From Pisaster brevispinus (taxonomy: Eukaryota > Echinodermata > Asteroidea > Forcipulatida > Asteriidae), in NCBI GenBank assembly GCA_023634235.1, contig JAMKCF010000004.1:26172527-26236526 (forward strand): a stretch of 64,000 nucleotides of DNA, given 5' to 3'. A model generated the notes under the pieces. It did no database searches, had not been told where the DNA came from, and saw only the letters and a list, made by a program, of their open reading frames with translations. The position numbers and the translations under genes were made by a program. Of this stretch, positions 1 to 10,866 are shown piece after piece (positions within the stretch are counted from its first letter, which is position 1; each line of letters begins with the position of its first letter).

Positions 1-299
1 ATGCTTATTTAATCTTCATACTTAATGTTACATGTACTTGCTTAACAACTTCACATCGGATGACGTGAATAGATGAGTTGACTTGTACATTCCAGGGCCT
101 TTCTGAAAGGCAAGATACTACACTGGTCATGTAGGAACTTTTATTTTGTGTCATAATTTCAATATAAATTCATGAGTCACAAAAGTATTGAGAGCTGAAC
201 ACAGTTTGAGATGTGCCCCCTTTCTTCATATCAAAAGTTGATAAAAAATCAGACATAAATCTCCATAAAGTATCCCATTTAATGCTTTCTTCCCTTGAG

Positions 300-360
300 C
301 TATGCCTGCAGGAAGTCCAGGCTCTGTGGCTCTTTTGTAAACTTGTGATGTCACAGGTCA
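300..360. repeat. Dispersed repeat, copy 1 of 2 (second at 40767-40825)
   Basis: The stretch beginning GCCTGCAGGAAGTCCAGGCT and running through the following CTCTGTGG recurs with a few substitutions near 40767-40825. Both copies continue into a similar text containing 'TTTTGTAAACTTGTGATGTCA' or a close variant. This is an uncharacterised interspersed repeat. The rest of 1-778 holds no gene I recognise; around 395-620 there are fragments of a CTGCTTAA/GCTTATT-type repeat also seen near 4310-4500 and 13495-13615. Confidence 0.5.
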
Positions 361-778
361 CATGGTCTATAAGGAACCATTCCTTGGCCCAATCTGTCAG
401 AGCTGCTTAACCAGTTTTGTGCTTATTGTGCGATTTCCATTTCATAGCTATGCTAACGATAAGCTCAGGAAAAGACATGCTATCATGCTGGCATTTACTG
501 CAAGCAAATGAATGATGTGACAGTGCAAATCAATGGTGAATGCGCAAGCCGGCTGCCTAATTCTCTTGCTTAACTATGAAATACGCTGAGCAATTATAAA
601 AAAAAATACTTACTCGATGTGTGATAATCATCTAATTTAATGGATTTGTTTAACCCAATGTATGTTATCTTAATATTGTAACGGCTGTCCACATCAAGAC
701 CCCGCAAACAGGAATAGTGGAATAAAATCTGCAGAAAAAGCATCAAGAATTAGTTACCAATTACATATCAACATATTA

Positions 779-985
779 TACCATGCCCGATATGTGGCAG
801 AGAGTGTATCCCCCTCTCCCCCCAAAAAAGTTCCCATACTTTAAAACACTCTTTTGCTCTTTCCTCTTTTACAGAAGTAAAGAAAAATCCTCTAAAGAAT
901 TTCTGAGATTCCCTGAACACAAAAAAGACACAATGGAGAGGTGGGGGCACACCATGCCATATATCGAGCACCAAATGCAACACAT
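779..985 (+). repeat. Dispersed repeat family R-ACCATGCC, copy 1
   Basis: About 200 bp that recur at 3398-3590 in the same orientation. Shared landmarks are ATACCATGCC, a C-rich run, AACACTCTTTT, an ACAGAAGTA block, TCCTCTAAAGAATT and TGAGATTCCC. Copies differ by substitutions and by the length of the C tract. Short reading frames on both strands are not coding. Confidence 0.65.
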
Positions 986-1589
986 TTTAGAAAACCTGAT
1001 TTGAAATTCTGCCAGGTGGGAACCAATCTAGAAATTTAAGTCTGCCAAGAAAAGAAAAAAGGTGTCATCCAGTCCAAGTGAAATGCGCCTCCTACAACAG
1101 GAACTTTTGTTTCTCTCATGGAACTTTGCCCCCCCCCCCCACCTCAATAAAACTCTTTCAAAACCCTCAAGAAATAATTCTTTTGGTTGTTAATTTCTCT
1201 TAGGCACTTGCAATATACATTGAAGTGATTTTTTCTTCCTTAGGGAAACAAAGACCAAAGATGGAATAACCAAGAGAGTGACACGCATTTCTAGCAGATT
1301 CTGTCTCCTGGGAGACAATCTCCGAGACAATCCAGGAAATTAAGTTTGGTGGACAGAATATCCAGAGTGACATCGTCTCCTGCCATGCACACTAACCAGA
1401 ACAAGTTATGGTGCCGCAAAAAAACAACCTGAAATTTTTGTTTACCCCTTGTCTATGCTACATCTACATGTAAGAACTGGGGGTGCTGGTTGACAAACAT
1501 GTTACATGCACAAACTTTGCATTGCGTTTTTCCGGCTCATATTTGAAACCAACCGTGGCGTTGGATATTGCTGTCAACTATGGACTCAC

Positions 1590-3813
1590 CTCAGATGCAA
1601 AGGATGACACTGTGAGTGGATGATCAAATCGGATTCCAATGCATTCATCGTAGCCAACTGGATAGTTAGTTTTCATGACGTGTACATAGAAACCTTCAAG
1701 TCCAGTGAAATACCCTGCATCAAAACAATACGACATGCATAATTCATTTTCACATTCCTGTCAGTCCATTTATTTCACAATCTATACAACATCGGATAGA
1801 CCTTTAATGACTCTAAAAATGCTACACAGAGTGTGACCTCATTTGACCTTGACTTCCGGTTGAAACCGGAAGTTGAAAATTTCAAAAATTTATATCCCAA
1901 GAACCACTCATAATTTAGTCAAACTTTTGACATGAGGTTGTAGGTCATTGAGCCTGCTCAAACTTTTGCACAGAAATTATACCAATATGGTCAAAACAGG
2001 CATTAAAGCCAACGTTAGTATTGACCCACATTTAATCTGTATCTTGGAGGGCCTATAGAGAAAAGCACTGCGACTGGCTGTTCCGCTCCATTAATCATAA
2101 AGTTCAAAGTCCGCCAAGCCTGTATATAGTCCCACATTTGAAACGAGAACGTTAGCGGTGCATTTCACATGGATGGTGGCGCTATCTTATATAAATGGTC
2201 ATGCTGTTATCGTGACAAACAATTTTGGCACGCTCGAGCTCTGTGGCATTAACCGGCTCGGAAATCTACCTCATTAAATATCAAAATCATTGAAAATCCA
2301 TATAAAATCAAGGATAAGAGACCCTAGGTTGGTTTTTGTGGGATTATACAGGTAATATATGTCTTCATTGTTTATAGTGTGTGTGACATTACGTGACCTC
2401 TACTTCCGGTCGAAACCGGAAGTGCCTTGTAGTTTAAAAGTGGCAACTTTTTTTTGAGTTGTTTTCAACAATGTTGTAGTCTGACAAAGGTCTGATATCA
2501 AAAATAAGACAGATGGCGTCATTAAAATCCAAGAGGTCCCTCTAGCGGCAGGTTAATAACAGTCCAAAATTCATTTTTACTAGATGTTCAAAACATTTTT
2601 CCAGTCAAGGTGACCTCACCAGGTTCTACATGACGTCACCTTAAATGTCAATTTTCAAGGCTTCATCTTCATTTAACATTCTTAATTTAGGTGAACTTTT
2701 GGATTTACTCAAGCTGAGTATATATTAACATTTTTATTTTCCTTGAAAAATTACGTCATCAATTGTAACACGGCGTCACCTTAAAGGTGCAGTTTTACCA
2801 AATCTTTTTAAATGAGTATCTTGAGAACCACAACTGTTATGGTTTGAATACTTGCTTTGCCTGTGAAAGTTTGATGTGTGAGAGTTCTTTTTATATGTTA
2901 GTGAAATCGTTTGACCTGACTTCCTGTCCAAACCAGAAGTTTAAATAAGATCAGATAATATAAAGCTTTATTATAGGTTTTATGTCCATATTTGTAAATC
3001 TCTTGATTATTTAACTATCAATATTTACCTGCTATTCACTCAATCCGAACACCTAGTGTTTCTAATTATACAAACACTACAAGCCTAGTTTGATTTGTAT
3101 TTCTTTTATTTGGCCCAGTTTATTTTAGCAACCCATGCATAAAGCTTGTGTTTCATTTCAGAAATTTACTCTGTAATTTCAGCTGTAATTAGTCACACCA
3201 AGAGAACTTAAGTTCAATTACAATTTAGTGACTAGTTCTTAATAACAACAAATTTGTGATAATAACTTATTATTGTATAGCACATTTACTGTATAGCACA
3301 TTTTACAATAACATTTGAATGATTATGTAAACATACATGCACGTCTGACATTCATGAACCGACTTACCAACAAGCAAGACTGCCCATAACATGATTATAC
3401 CATGCCTGATATGTGACAGAGGGTGCCCCCCCCCCCCTCCAAATGTTCCTATACTTGAACACACTCTTTTCCTCTTGGACAGAAGTACCCCCCTAAAATC
3501 CTCTAAAGAATTCCTGAGATTCCCGGAACACCAAAGACACGGAAGGATGGGGAAGGGGTAGAAGACATATCAAGCACCAAATGGAAATGATTACATACAT
3601 ACCAGTCACAGGAAGCACCCAAGTGATATTCAAAGCAAGTAACCTGGCGCCTTGGGTTTCGTAAATAAAATCATGAGCTATCAGCTTGCTGGGAGCAGAT
3701 GGTACATCACGGACAACCGAGGCTCCACAGAAGGCTGGTAGTAACAGAACGAGAAAATATCTATTATTGATGTTGACTTTAAAAATGCTTTTCATATAAA
3801 TAATACCAGACAT
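1590..3813 (-). CDS. Secreted or type I membrane protein, FNIII / IL-17-receptor-like N-terminus (partial, 2 exons)
   Basis: Two exons join in phase. Exon A (3813 or 3795 down to 3603) opens with a hydrophobic signal-peptide-like segment (core YFLVLLLPAFCGA) followed by VPSAPSKL and an NITWVLPVT strand, and ends at a G|GTATGT donor in phase 1. Exon B (1714 to 1590) has a CAG acceptor, is open for 41 codons beginning YFTGLEGFYVHV, and ends GAG|GTGAGT in phase 0. The pattern NxTW...Pxxx-YxxGxxxYV is that of a first fibronectin-III-like receptor domain, and IL-17 receptor D (SEF)-like ectodomains are my closest match. The remaining exons should lie left of the window. The ATG at 3795 gives the cleaner signal peptide; 3813 is an in-frame alternative. 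The exon structure is seen in the sequence; the family name is inference. Other FNIII receptors remain possible. Confidence 0.5.
1740..3052 (-). repeat. About 1.3-kb dispersed repeat, copy 1 (inverted relative to 46434-48028)
   Basis: The text from ATTTATTTCACAATCTATAC through CTTCCGGTTGAAACCGGAAG reappears reverse-complemented near 47640-47760, and the right terminus TCAATCCGAACACCT is the reverse complement of the left terminus of the 46434-48028 copy. Repeated CTTCCGG..CCGGAAG palindromes are a family signature. This copy looks truncated on its left side, where it abuts exon B of the receptor-like gene. No coding capacity recognised. Confidence 0.6.
3398..3595 (+). repeat. Dispersed repeat family R-ACCATGCC, copy 2
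   Basis: Second copy of the 779-985 repeat. It carries a 13-bp C run and lies immediately downstream of exon A of the receptor-like gene, so on the minus strand it occupies the start of the intron after the GTATGT donor. Confidence 0.65.
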
Positions 3814-4764
3814 TTATGGATAATGCAGGAGCCTCTATGCGCAACACAAAACATATAACAATGAAATGAAAAATTATATAAAGCATGTTGTTGCAATATC
3901 CAAACATATCGGTCTTTAAAAGTCCCTTGAAATTAGAAGAGACGTCAGCTTGGCGATTATGAAGAGGTCATTCGATAATGAAGGTGGAATGAAATTGAAA
4001 GATCTTTGACCATAGAATTTTGTAGAGCAAGTAGTTTGCGTCAGTAGGGATTGGCCAGGAGAACGAAGTGGATGAACAGGGATATATTTACTGCTTTTGT
4101 TTTGTTGTTCTCATTCTGTGTACAGACATACCTGTTGTTTTTATTCTTCCTTTGTTTTTGTTTTTCACAGGGATAAGATTGTCTGAAAATAAAAAATCCT
4201 GATAATTTGACGACAGTTTCCTCTTAGTGTGGAAATAAAGCTCCCTGAATGTTAAGAATATTGCATTTTGGAGGTTTACAGGCTCTCTGCATCATTTCAA
4301 ATAGATCTGAAGGTTTGGGCCAAATTTCATAGTGCTGCTTAAGCAGAACATATTGCTTAAACAAATTAAGCAACAATAAGCAGGATACCAGTCACAGATG
4401 CTACATGGGATATTGTATTTTAGCTGTTTACCCTTTTCTGATAAGCATAATTTTGTTGTGCTGAGCTGTGCCTAAGCAGCTCTGTGTAATTGGGCCCTGA
4501 TCATATCAAGGGGCAAGTCTTTTCATCTCCTGTATGGCAAGTTTGCCTCTTTCAAGAAAATCTGAAGGTGCAGGGTGATCAGTGAAAAAATCTGACAAAT
4601 CACATTACTGTTTTTCAAGACTGAACAATAACAAAAAGACTCTATTGTTCTTTGTAGGTGGTGAGTGGTGACTGGTGAAATCCTGTAAATATTTGCAAAC
4701 AAAACGTTTGGGCTAAATTTGCTTGCTATTGTTGAGATCATAGAGAAAGGACTCCTTTCTCTAT
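3814..4764. other. Upstream flank of receptor-like gene; no other gene seen
   Basis: Presumed 5' region of the minus-strand receptor-like gene. It holds an interspersed repeat at about 4310-4500 (landmarks TTTCATAGTGCTGCTTAAGC and AATAAGCAGGATACC) of a kind I associate with echinoderm genomes, with another decayed copy at about 13495-13615. A short inverted repeat, AGAAAGGACTCCTTTCT, lies at 4744-4760. No convincing TATA box or exon was identified. Confidence 0.35.
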
Positions 4765-4772
4765 GTTGAGAT

Positions 4773-5780
4773 TAAGCCTGTGACGGTTACACGGTTACAC
4801 GGTTAACCGACCGATTACTCGGTTACATGTTTACATTTTTCGGTTCAGGTAACCGTAAAACCAGTTCCAAAAATGGTGCTTTGTTGAAATTAGTAAATCC
4901 GTAAATGTTTTAGACCGCAAGTTGCGATCTTCTATTCTCCTGTCAGTTCTTATTTTTATTTTTTTTCGTCGAGCGTGATCGTAAACATGTCAGATCTTCG
5001 ACTTCGAGGTGCGCCGCGAATAATAGTCTTCGTCTTCATGTTTTGTCTACGAAAGAAACCACAGAGGGGACCATGGTAAGTGGCAGACAATAGAGGCAAG
5101 ATAAGTCTTAAGAAAATCTTGGACAGGTTTGGCCCATTGAGAGTGCATGCGTGCGTTCAATAGCAGGTTCACCTTCAAAGGAAACTAGCCGACACTGAAC
5201 TTTCTTTGAGTAGATAAATGACAGCCGAAGCACCGAAGCGTCCAACTTTCTTAGCTAGATAAAGGCGGCTTCCACAAAGGTAGCGGATTTAGAAATATAC
5301 ATAACATAACAGGGTAAAACGGTGGGAGAGTGCACGCTGGCTGCTTCTTGACCTATCACTGCTCATGTACTTTAACCACTCTTATCCAATCAACACTGTC
5401 GAGTAATCTGGTTCGGTGTCGGTCACCTGTCAGGTCACGTGTTGCGTCACGTCAGCTTTCTTGTTGCGGTTGCGCCAAGCCTGTGCAGTATGCCAATGGG
5501 CGGCTTCAAAATGCACTTTATTGATAAAGAAACACGGACACTTGAACGACAAAGATTGTTTATTACACTGGATACAATTTCACATACAAGTAAGTTTCCA
5601 TTATGTGATTCATCCCCGACGAAAATCCGTTCGATGGCAGTGAACATCGTGCTCGGTCGTCTCATAGAGAATGGTCGTCTGAACCAAATTTTTTTTTCTG
5701 AAACGGTCGGTTACACGTGTAACCGACCGTTTCGGAAACGGTTACACGGTTACAAAAAATACCGTTTTTGCACAGGCTTA
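4773..5780. mobile_element. hAT-like non-autonomous DNA transposon with 8-bp target-site duplication
   Basis: The 1008-bp element begins TAAGCCTGTG and ends CACAGGCTTA (perfect 10-bp terminal inverted repeat). It is flanked by identical 8-bp direct repeats, GTTGAGAT, at 4765-4772 and 5781-5788. An 8-bp duplication is the hallmark of the hAT superfamily. Subterminal regions on both sides carry multiple CGGTTACACGGTTAC / CGGTTAACCGACCG blocks in opposed orientation, typical of subterminal transposase sites. The interior has only short reading frames (longest near 5439-5864) without a recognisable transposase, so it is probably a deletion derivative. The TSD, TIR and motifs are seen in the sequence; the superfamily assignment follows from them. 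Confidence 0.78.
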
Positions 5781-5788
5781 GTTGAGAT

Positions 5789-6285
5789 AAATATGGTCCC
5801 CATCAATTGGCACAGATTTTGTAATCAAAATACTTCCCCAGGCCTAATTATACTTTGTTCCTGAGAGGACAAGGCGGTTTTTCCTTAAGTAAAAGGCACC
5901 TCTGTCAGAGAAATAAAACTTTCTACTGGAACATTTCAAGGGGCACTAAGGTCATGACTAGGGGCATGGAGGCAACTTGCCGCCATGATGTATGGGGGAA
6001 ATACATGTGTATGTATTGAAACATGTTCAAGGGCACCAAGGTAATGACTGCATAGTAACCAATGAGACTGGAATTGCCTGTGTGCTGTTTTTGTCTGGCC
6101 CTGTGTTTATATCTCATGATGTTGGTACCTACCGGTTGACTGTTGTAGGTGGCATCTAGTCTGCCAGTCTTCTACAAAACCCTGCAGAAAAATAATCAAT
6201 ACAGAAACTTTTTAAACTGCTTTGTTTCAAGATACAACTTTTGTAAACATGATTTGCAATGTGTTGCCCATATCAACAAGGACCA
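5789..6285. other. No gene seen
   Basis: Unremarkable sequence with two near-copies of an ACATTTCAAGGGGCACTAAGGTCATGAC-like text (about 5931 and 6022), i.e. a short degenerate tandem duplication of about 90 bp. Nothing coding is supported. Confidence 0.3.
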
Positions 6286-6287
6286 AA

Positions 6288-6372
6288 GACCAAGGGGGAA
6301 GGGGGTTGAGGGAAGGGGTTGGGGGAAGGGGTTGGGGGAAGGGGTTTTGGGAAGGGGGTTAGGGGAGGTGGA
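6288..6372 (+). repeat. G-rich tandem repeat, GGGGTTGGGGGAA units
   Basis: Roughly 80 bp of GGGG runs separated by TT, AA or TTTT spacers in units of about 13 bp. There are more than four G4 runs within short loops, so the plus strand can in principle form a G-quadruplex. Reading frames on either strand here are compositional artefacts. Confidence 0.7.
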
Positions 6373-6375
6373 CAT

Positions 6376-7647
6376 GGTATAATACGTAATCTTGATGACC
6401 GCCAATGTTGGAACCTTGTCCAATAACTTAAGAGCACAAAAGAAATTAAATTTACATGAATGTATGATAAACTATTCTTTTGAAAACAATGTACGTGGCA
6501 AGCAGCAGCGTGAACCCTGTGTGGTTTAATGTAGACACCCCTAAACACTCCCAAAAAGTTCATCTACTAAAAAAACTTATTCTCCTACCCCATAGTTTTT
6601 TTCTTTCAGTGAAAGAATAAAGAGTGTTCTTTGAGATTCTCACCACTCTTTATGTGTGTATATGTACTTTTCAAAATTAAATGTGTGAATAGAATGGAAA
6701 TGCCCAACACAGAGCGTAAGGTTGTGTATGGTTGTATGTGAAGGAGTTCCACACGTCCTCTTGCAGCTCGTGAATACAAAAGGTCAAGAGATGGTGGCTT
6801 CATCCTGTTATATAGTCCATCATGATATTCTTCCTTTTGTACTAAAGTACTACCCTCCCACCCCCCCCCCCTTCTTAAGAGTGGGAGTAGTCTAGATTTA
6901 TAAAGTTCTCTAGGCATACTAGAAGAAGAATCATGGAGTATGTAAATATATGCAAATGTATGTTAATTTACTTCCCTAAGACCTATGCAAATTATATTAT
7001 GCATGGGCAATTCTGTATGTGTGAGGCAGCATGCACATTGCTTAGCATGGAATACTCAGCTCAGCTCTACTGTACATAACTCAGGATAAATGCCTGTTGG
7101 AAAACTGTAAGTTGCATTTTATTTTAAGTGTTATTACATTCACTTGGTTAATGAATTATGAGTGATTTTTAACCTGTACCTCACCATTTAATGTGTTAAC
7201 ATTTTGGGAGGGAAATTTAATCAATTTCCCTGCAAGTGAAGATTTGGCTCCGACTGTAGGGCTGAAATAAGAGTATGCATTTGATCAATCGGTCTAATGA
7301 CATTAAAATGGAAGTCAACCACAGCAGTAATATTACGCCCTTTCAGAAAATATCTTTGTCTACATAAATTTAAAACAAAAAGGGTTCCCTGGTAAGAGCC
7401 AACTTTCCTGTACAGAGCCTGTGCGGCACAAAGTGTGGCAACCAATCGACGTCTGTGTGATTTACTTGCGCATGTAGAGCCACGCAACGTACACAACCCT
7501 CCCCATAATATCTCCTCACGAAACTTTAAGCAACTGTTCACTTGTGCAACATTTATTGCTTGGTTGTGCACCACTAACAGTAACACAAGCAATCTTGCAC
7601 AAGTGGACTTCTGCAGTTGCGTAAAGTTTCATGAAATCAGCTGCAGA
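6376..7647. other. No gene seen
   Basis: Intergenic sequence with a C10 tract at about 6862 and scattered short reading frames lacking codon bias, splice context or recognisable domains. Confidence 0.3.
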
Positions 7648-7945
7648 GTGGACATCGTCCTGTGTGGACATTAGGCAGGTGGACACCATCCTATGTGGAC
7701 ATTAGGCAGGTGGACACCATCCTGTGTGGACATTAGGCAGGTGGACACCATCATATGTGGACATTAGGCAGGTGGACACCATCCTATGTGGACATTAGGC
7801 AGGTGGACACCATCCTATGTGGACATTAGGCAGGTGGACACCATCCTATGTGGACATTAGGCAGGTGGACACCATCCTATGTGGACATTAGGCGGGTGGA
7901 CACCATCCTATGTGGACATTAGGTGGGTGGACACCATTCTATGTG
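7648..7945 (+). repeat. 31-bp minisatellite
   Basis: Nine to ten tandem copies of a 31-bp unit reading GTGGACACCATCCTATGTGG followed by ACATTAGGCAG. Differences are few: CGTCCTG in the first copy, CATATG in one, and GGCGGG or GGTGGG toward the right end. Units change progressively from left to right, suggesting expansion from an internal unit. There are no spacers, so it is not a CRISPR array. Confidence 0.92.
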
Positions 7946-8247
7946 GATAGTTCAGCCTGTGGTGTGGGTTAGCCCTGGAACTAGAGTAACATTGCATGCA
8001 TCCAATAACGCCATCTAGTCCCAGAAGGGGCTACTTTTGGAAAAGTCTACGCCCTAAGCAATAGGGCACTAGTACAGCCAAGTGTACATGTAGCTATTTC
8101 AGGATAACAGCGCCTTACCAAACTTTCTAATGACCCTCTTCCCTCACTGAGTGTAAAACGTATTGTTTAGGGTGGTGAGTTCATTGTATTTAATGTGATA
8201 ATCTATAGTCAACCCAGAAGATGTATAAATAATTCATTTGAATTTCA

Positions 8248-8636
8248 TTAAAGGCAAAGTATACAGTGTGTACCTTTGGTTTTTTGAACCGTTCAATTGT
8301 TTTAATCCCATATTTTTAAGAAGTATACAACTGCGAAATTTTCATTTCAAAAGGTGATATCTCAGAAAATCTGGAGCAGTTATGTTCATACAGGAAGAAT
8401 AATCCCTAATAGGACTACACAATCTGAGAAGCGTTACTGACAGTTAGCGATCTTCCGATTCAAATTTTGGGGCATAAAAACTTATACCTTTTTACATAAT
8501 CACATAACTTTGAAGTGAAATGTTTCTCAAAATGCTTTATACTATCGAAAGCTGCTATAGGCTTCTAACCAATACGTTTTTATTGCTATTAATTTTAAGA
8601 GTGATTACCAAACGTATACATTTACCTTCCCTTTAA
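8248..8636. mobile_element. TTAA-flanked MITE, family A copy 1
   Basis: About 389 bp with opposed ends: TTAAAGGCAAAGTATAC on the left and GTATACATTTACCTTCCCTTTAA on the right, both bounded by TTAA. The interior holds the landmarks TTTGAACCGTTCAATTG, GATATCTCAGAAAATCTGGA, GGAAGAATAATCC and ACTATCGAAAGCTGC. Related copies occur at 10455-10866 and, more distantly, 28020-28390. TTAA flanks suggest piggyBac-type mobilisation; that is inference. Confidence 0.65.
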
Positions 8637-10295
8637 ATTTATGATTTTGTTTGTAAAACTCGTTTCAAGTGTGATCTGTCCTTTTGAATCGTCTTCCTTG
8701 TTAAAACTTCCCACTGCGATGTCCACCCTGAGAAAAATAGTTCCATGGTGTGACAAGAAGGTACCCACATTGATGGCACCCTTCACTGTTGACTGCTTCC
8801 ACTTCCCCCCCCCCCCCCCCAACTGTGTACAAGTCAGTTGTACTAGGCTTGTGTAAGGGTAGTGTTAGGATAAAGCAGCACCTTTCAGCTCAAGAAATTT
8901 GTTTTGTAAGACCAAATAAAATAAATGTTGTGTTTACGGTAACCCGACCGACCTGGATTTTTTGCGGCTAAATTGCCGACCTCAAATCTTTTTTCTAACT
9001 ATTTTGTGAGTCGGTAAATGAATTCTACTGTACTTAAGACACAAACAATATTCTGTTTCATTTTCAAAAATTCTCAATTATTTAACGGCCGATTCAGATC
9101 CGGAGTCGTCAATTTTAAGAAATTTTACATCGCTGCAACAAAAAACAAGTTAGGAACATGCAACAGCCGTTGCGGTGTCAAACATTGCACATCACGTGAT
9201 CGTGTACTTCTAGTTCCACCCAGAAACAAATCATTAGCCATTTTGTTTTCGCTTGGCGACATAATGTTGAAAGTTTACAGTTGATTTTAGATCTTTATGG
9301 GTGAACAATCAATGTGTGTGTTCATATAGAGCAGGGGTAAGCTAGTTTGTGTGTGGTTGTTGATTAAAGGCATGGACAAAATGCAATTTGGGTGAAAAAA
9401 CTTTAAAGAACGTGCCGTGAATGTGATGATTTTGTCCTCCGTGTACAGTAACGTGTCTTCATTTTGCTACATCAAAGGCTCAATGGTTACGATCTCCTAT
9501 TACGGTCTGATTTTTCATGTTTTCTAGTTTTAAAAAAGAATTTTAATAAAGAATACAATGTTAAATTCGCTTGCCTATTCATTTTCAACAGTTTTGCATT
9601 TAGTAACATGAAAAAAAAAAAAAAAAATTGTAACTTTTTTAAAAGTTCAAATTCAAATCCCGTTTTCCGTTTCAAGGGGAAGGGGCAGATTCCGCGAAAT
9701 CCATCCGTGTTTTGCGATCACGGAAAATCATTGGTCCTAAAAATATAACATATTTTGTCAATACCTGAAATTGAGAATTGGTAAAACTAGCATTTAAAAC
9801 ATAGCCCCGATTGGTGAGATACAAATTTTCCCTGAAACTTCTGTTTCTGAAGCGCTTGCAACTTGACCACCTCTGTAACTGTCTAGAGTATAGCCCATAT
9901 TATGGATTTTTTTCTAAAGAACTTATAAACTTTTAGATTTTACCACTTTTCAACATGACTACTTATAAATTTACGAGTCAAACAAGGTTAGTATAATGGT
10001 AGCAAGTTTAAAATTTAACAATCAACTCAAAATTCAAGAACTTAAAAACAAAAAAATAAATGAACAAAATAAAATTATTTTCCTACCTACCTACCTGGAT
10101 TTTTTTCAGGCTGTTATCGTAAACACAACATTTATTTTATTTGGCCTAAATGAGTCATGTTTTTGTACACAATAACGAGTTTTCAGTGTGAGAGAAAAAT
10201 ATTTTAGGTGCGCCCAACTCAATTGTTACCATTTTTGTGTTGTTCTCTAAACCTCTTGCTCCTTTTTAATCCCTTAAAAATGTTACAAGACATTC

Positions 10296-10444
10296 ACAGG
10301 GCTTGCCTTTGAGGTTTTTGGTGACTGGCCAGCAAGACCAGGTAGCTCGTCATTTCACTCGTCCATCACTTTTTTTCACTAGTCCATATTTCAAATGAAA
10401 TTGGGATGCTTTCAACACTGTACTAGCCAGCCGGACCACTTGGA
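10296..10444. repeat. Dispersed inverted-type repeat, copy 1 (opposite copy at 19820-19982)
   Basis: Starts CAGGGCTTGCC and ends CCGGACCACTTGG. Contains ACTGGCCAGCAAGACCAG and TCACTAGTCCAT. The reverse complement of this text appears at 19820-19982. Confidence 0.55.
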
Positions 10445-10454
10445 TGGAATTATT

Positions 10455-10866
10455 AAAGGTCCTCTGGTGTTTCAACTGGCATTTGGCATTTGATTTTTTG
10501 AACCGTTTGATTGTTTTACTCCTATATACAATTAAACTAATCTGAGAAAATTTCATTCCAAAAGGTGCTGGCGTTTTTTGAGATATCACTGAAAATCCAG
10601 AGCGAATATATCCACGCAGGAAGAATAATCCGTAATACATGTAGGAATACACAATCTGAGAAATAATTCTGAAAGTAATGCTTCTCAGATTCATTTTTTT
10701 TTGGGAAAAATTGATAATCGTTTTACATAACCACACACTACTTCGAATTGAAATGTTTCTCAAAAGGTGTTTTACTATCGAAAGCTGCAGAAGGCTTCTA
10801 ACCAGTGGGTTTTTATTACCATTAATTTTAAGAGTAAGTACCAAACGTATACTTTCCCTTTTAAGG
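10455..10866. mobile_element. TTAA-flanked MITE, family A copy 2
   Basis: Bounded by TTAAAGGTCC on the left and CGTATACTTTCCCTTTTAA on the right. The interior is recognisably the same as 8248-8636 (TTTTGAACCGTTTGATTG, ATCACTGAAAATCCAGAGCG, GGAAGAATAATCCGTAAT, ACTATCGAAAGCTGC). It carries an extra CTGGTGTTTCAACTGGCATT insertion near the left end. A 197-codon reading frame on the minus strand across it has no recognisable domain and is not regarded as a gene. Confidence 0.6.

Noticed and set aside
1000..1062. Possible third exon of the receptor-like gene (strong TTCTTTTCTTGGCAG acceptor on the minus strand)
   Set aside because: The preceding exon ends in phase 0, in which this segment opens with ACT TAA; only another phase is open, so it cannot follow directly.
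7648..7945. CRISPR-like regular array
   Set aside because: Units are contiguous with no unique spacers, and the genome is eukaryotic; it is a minisatellite.
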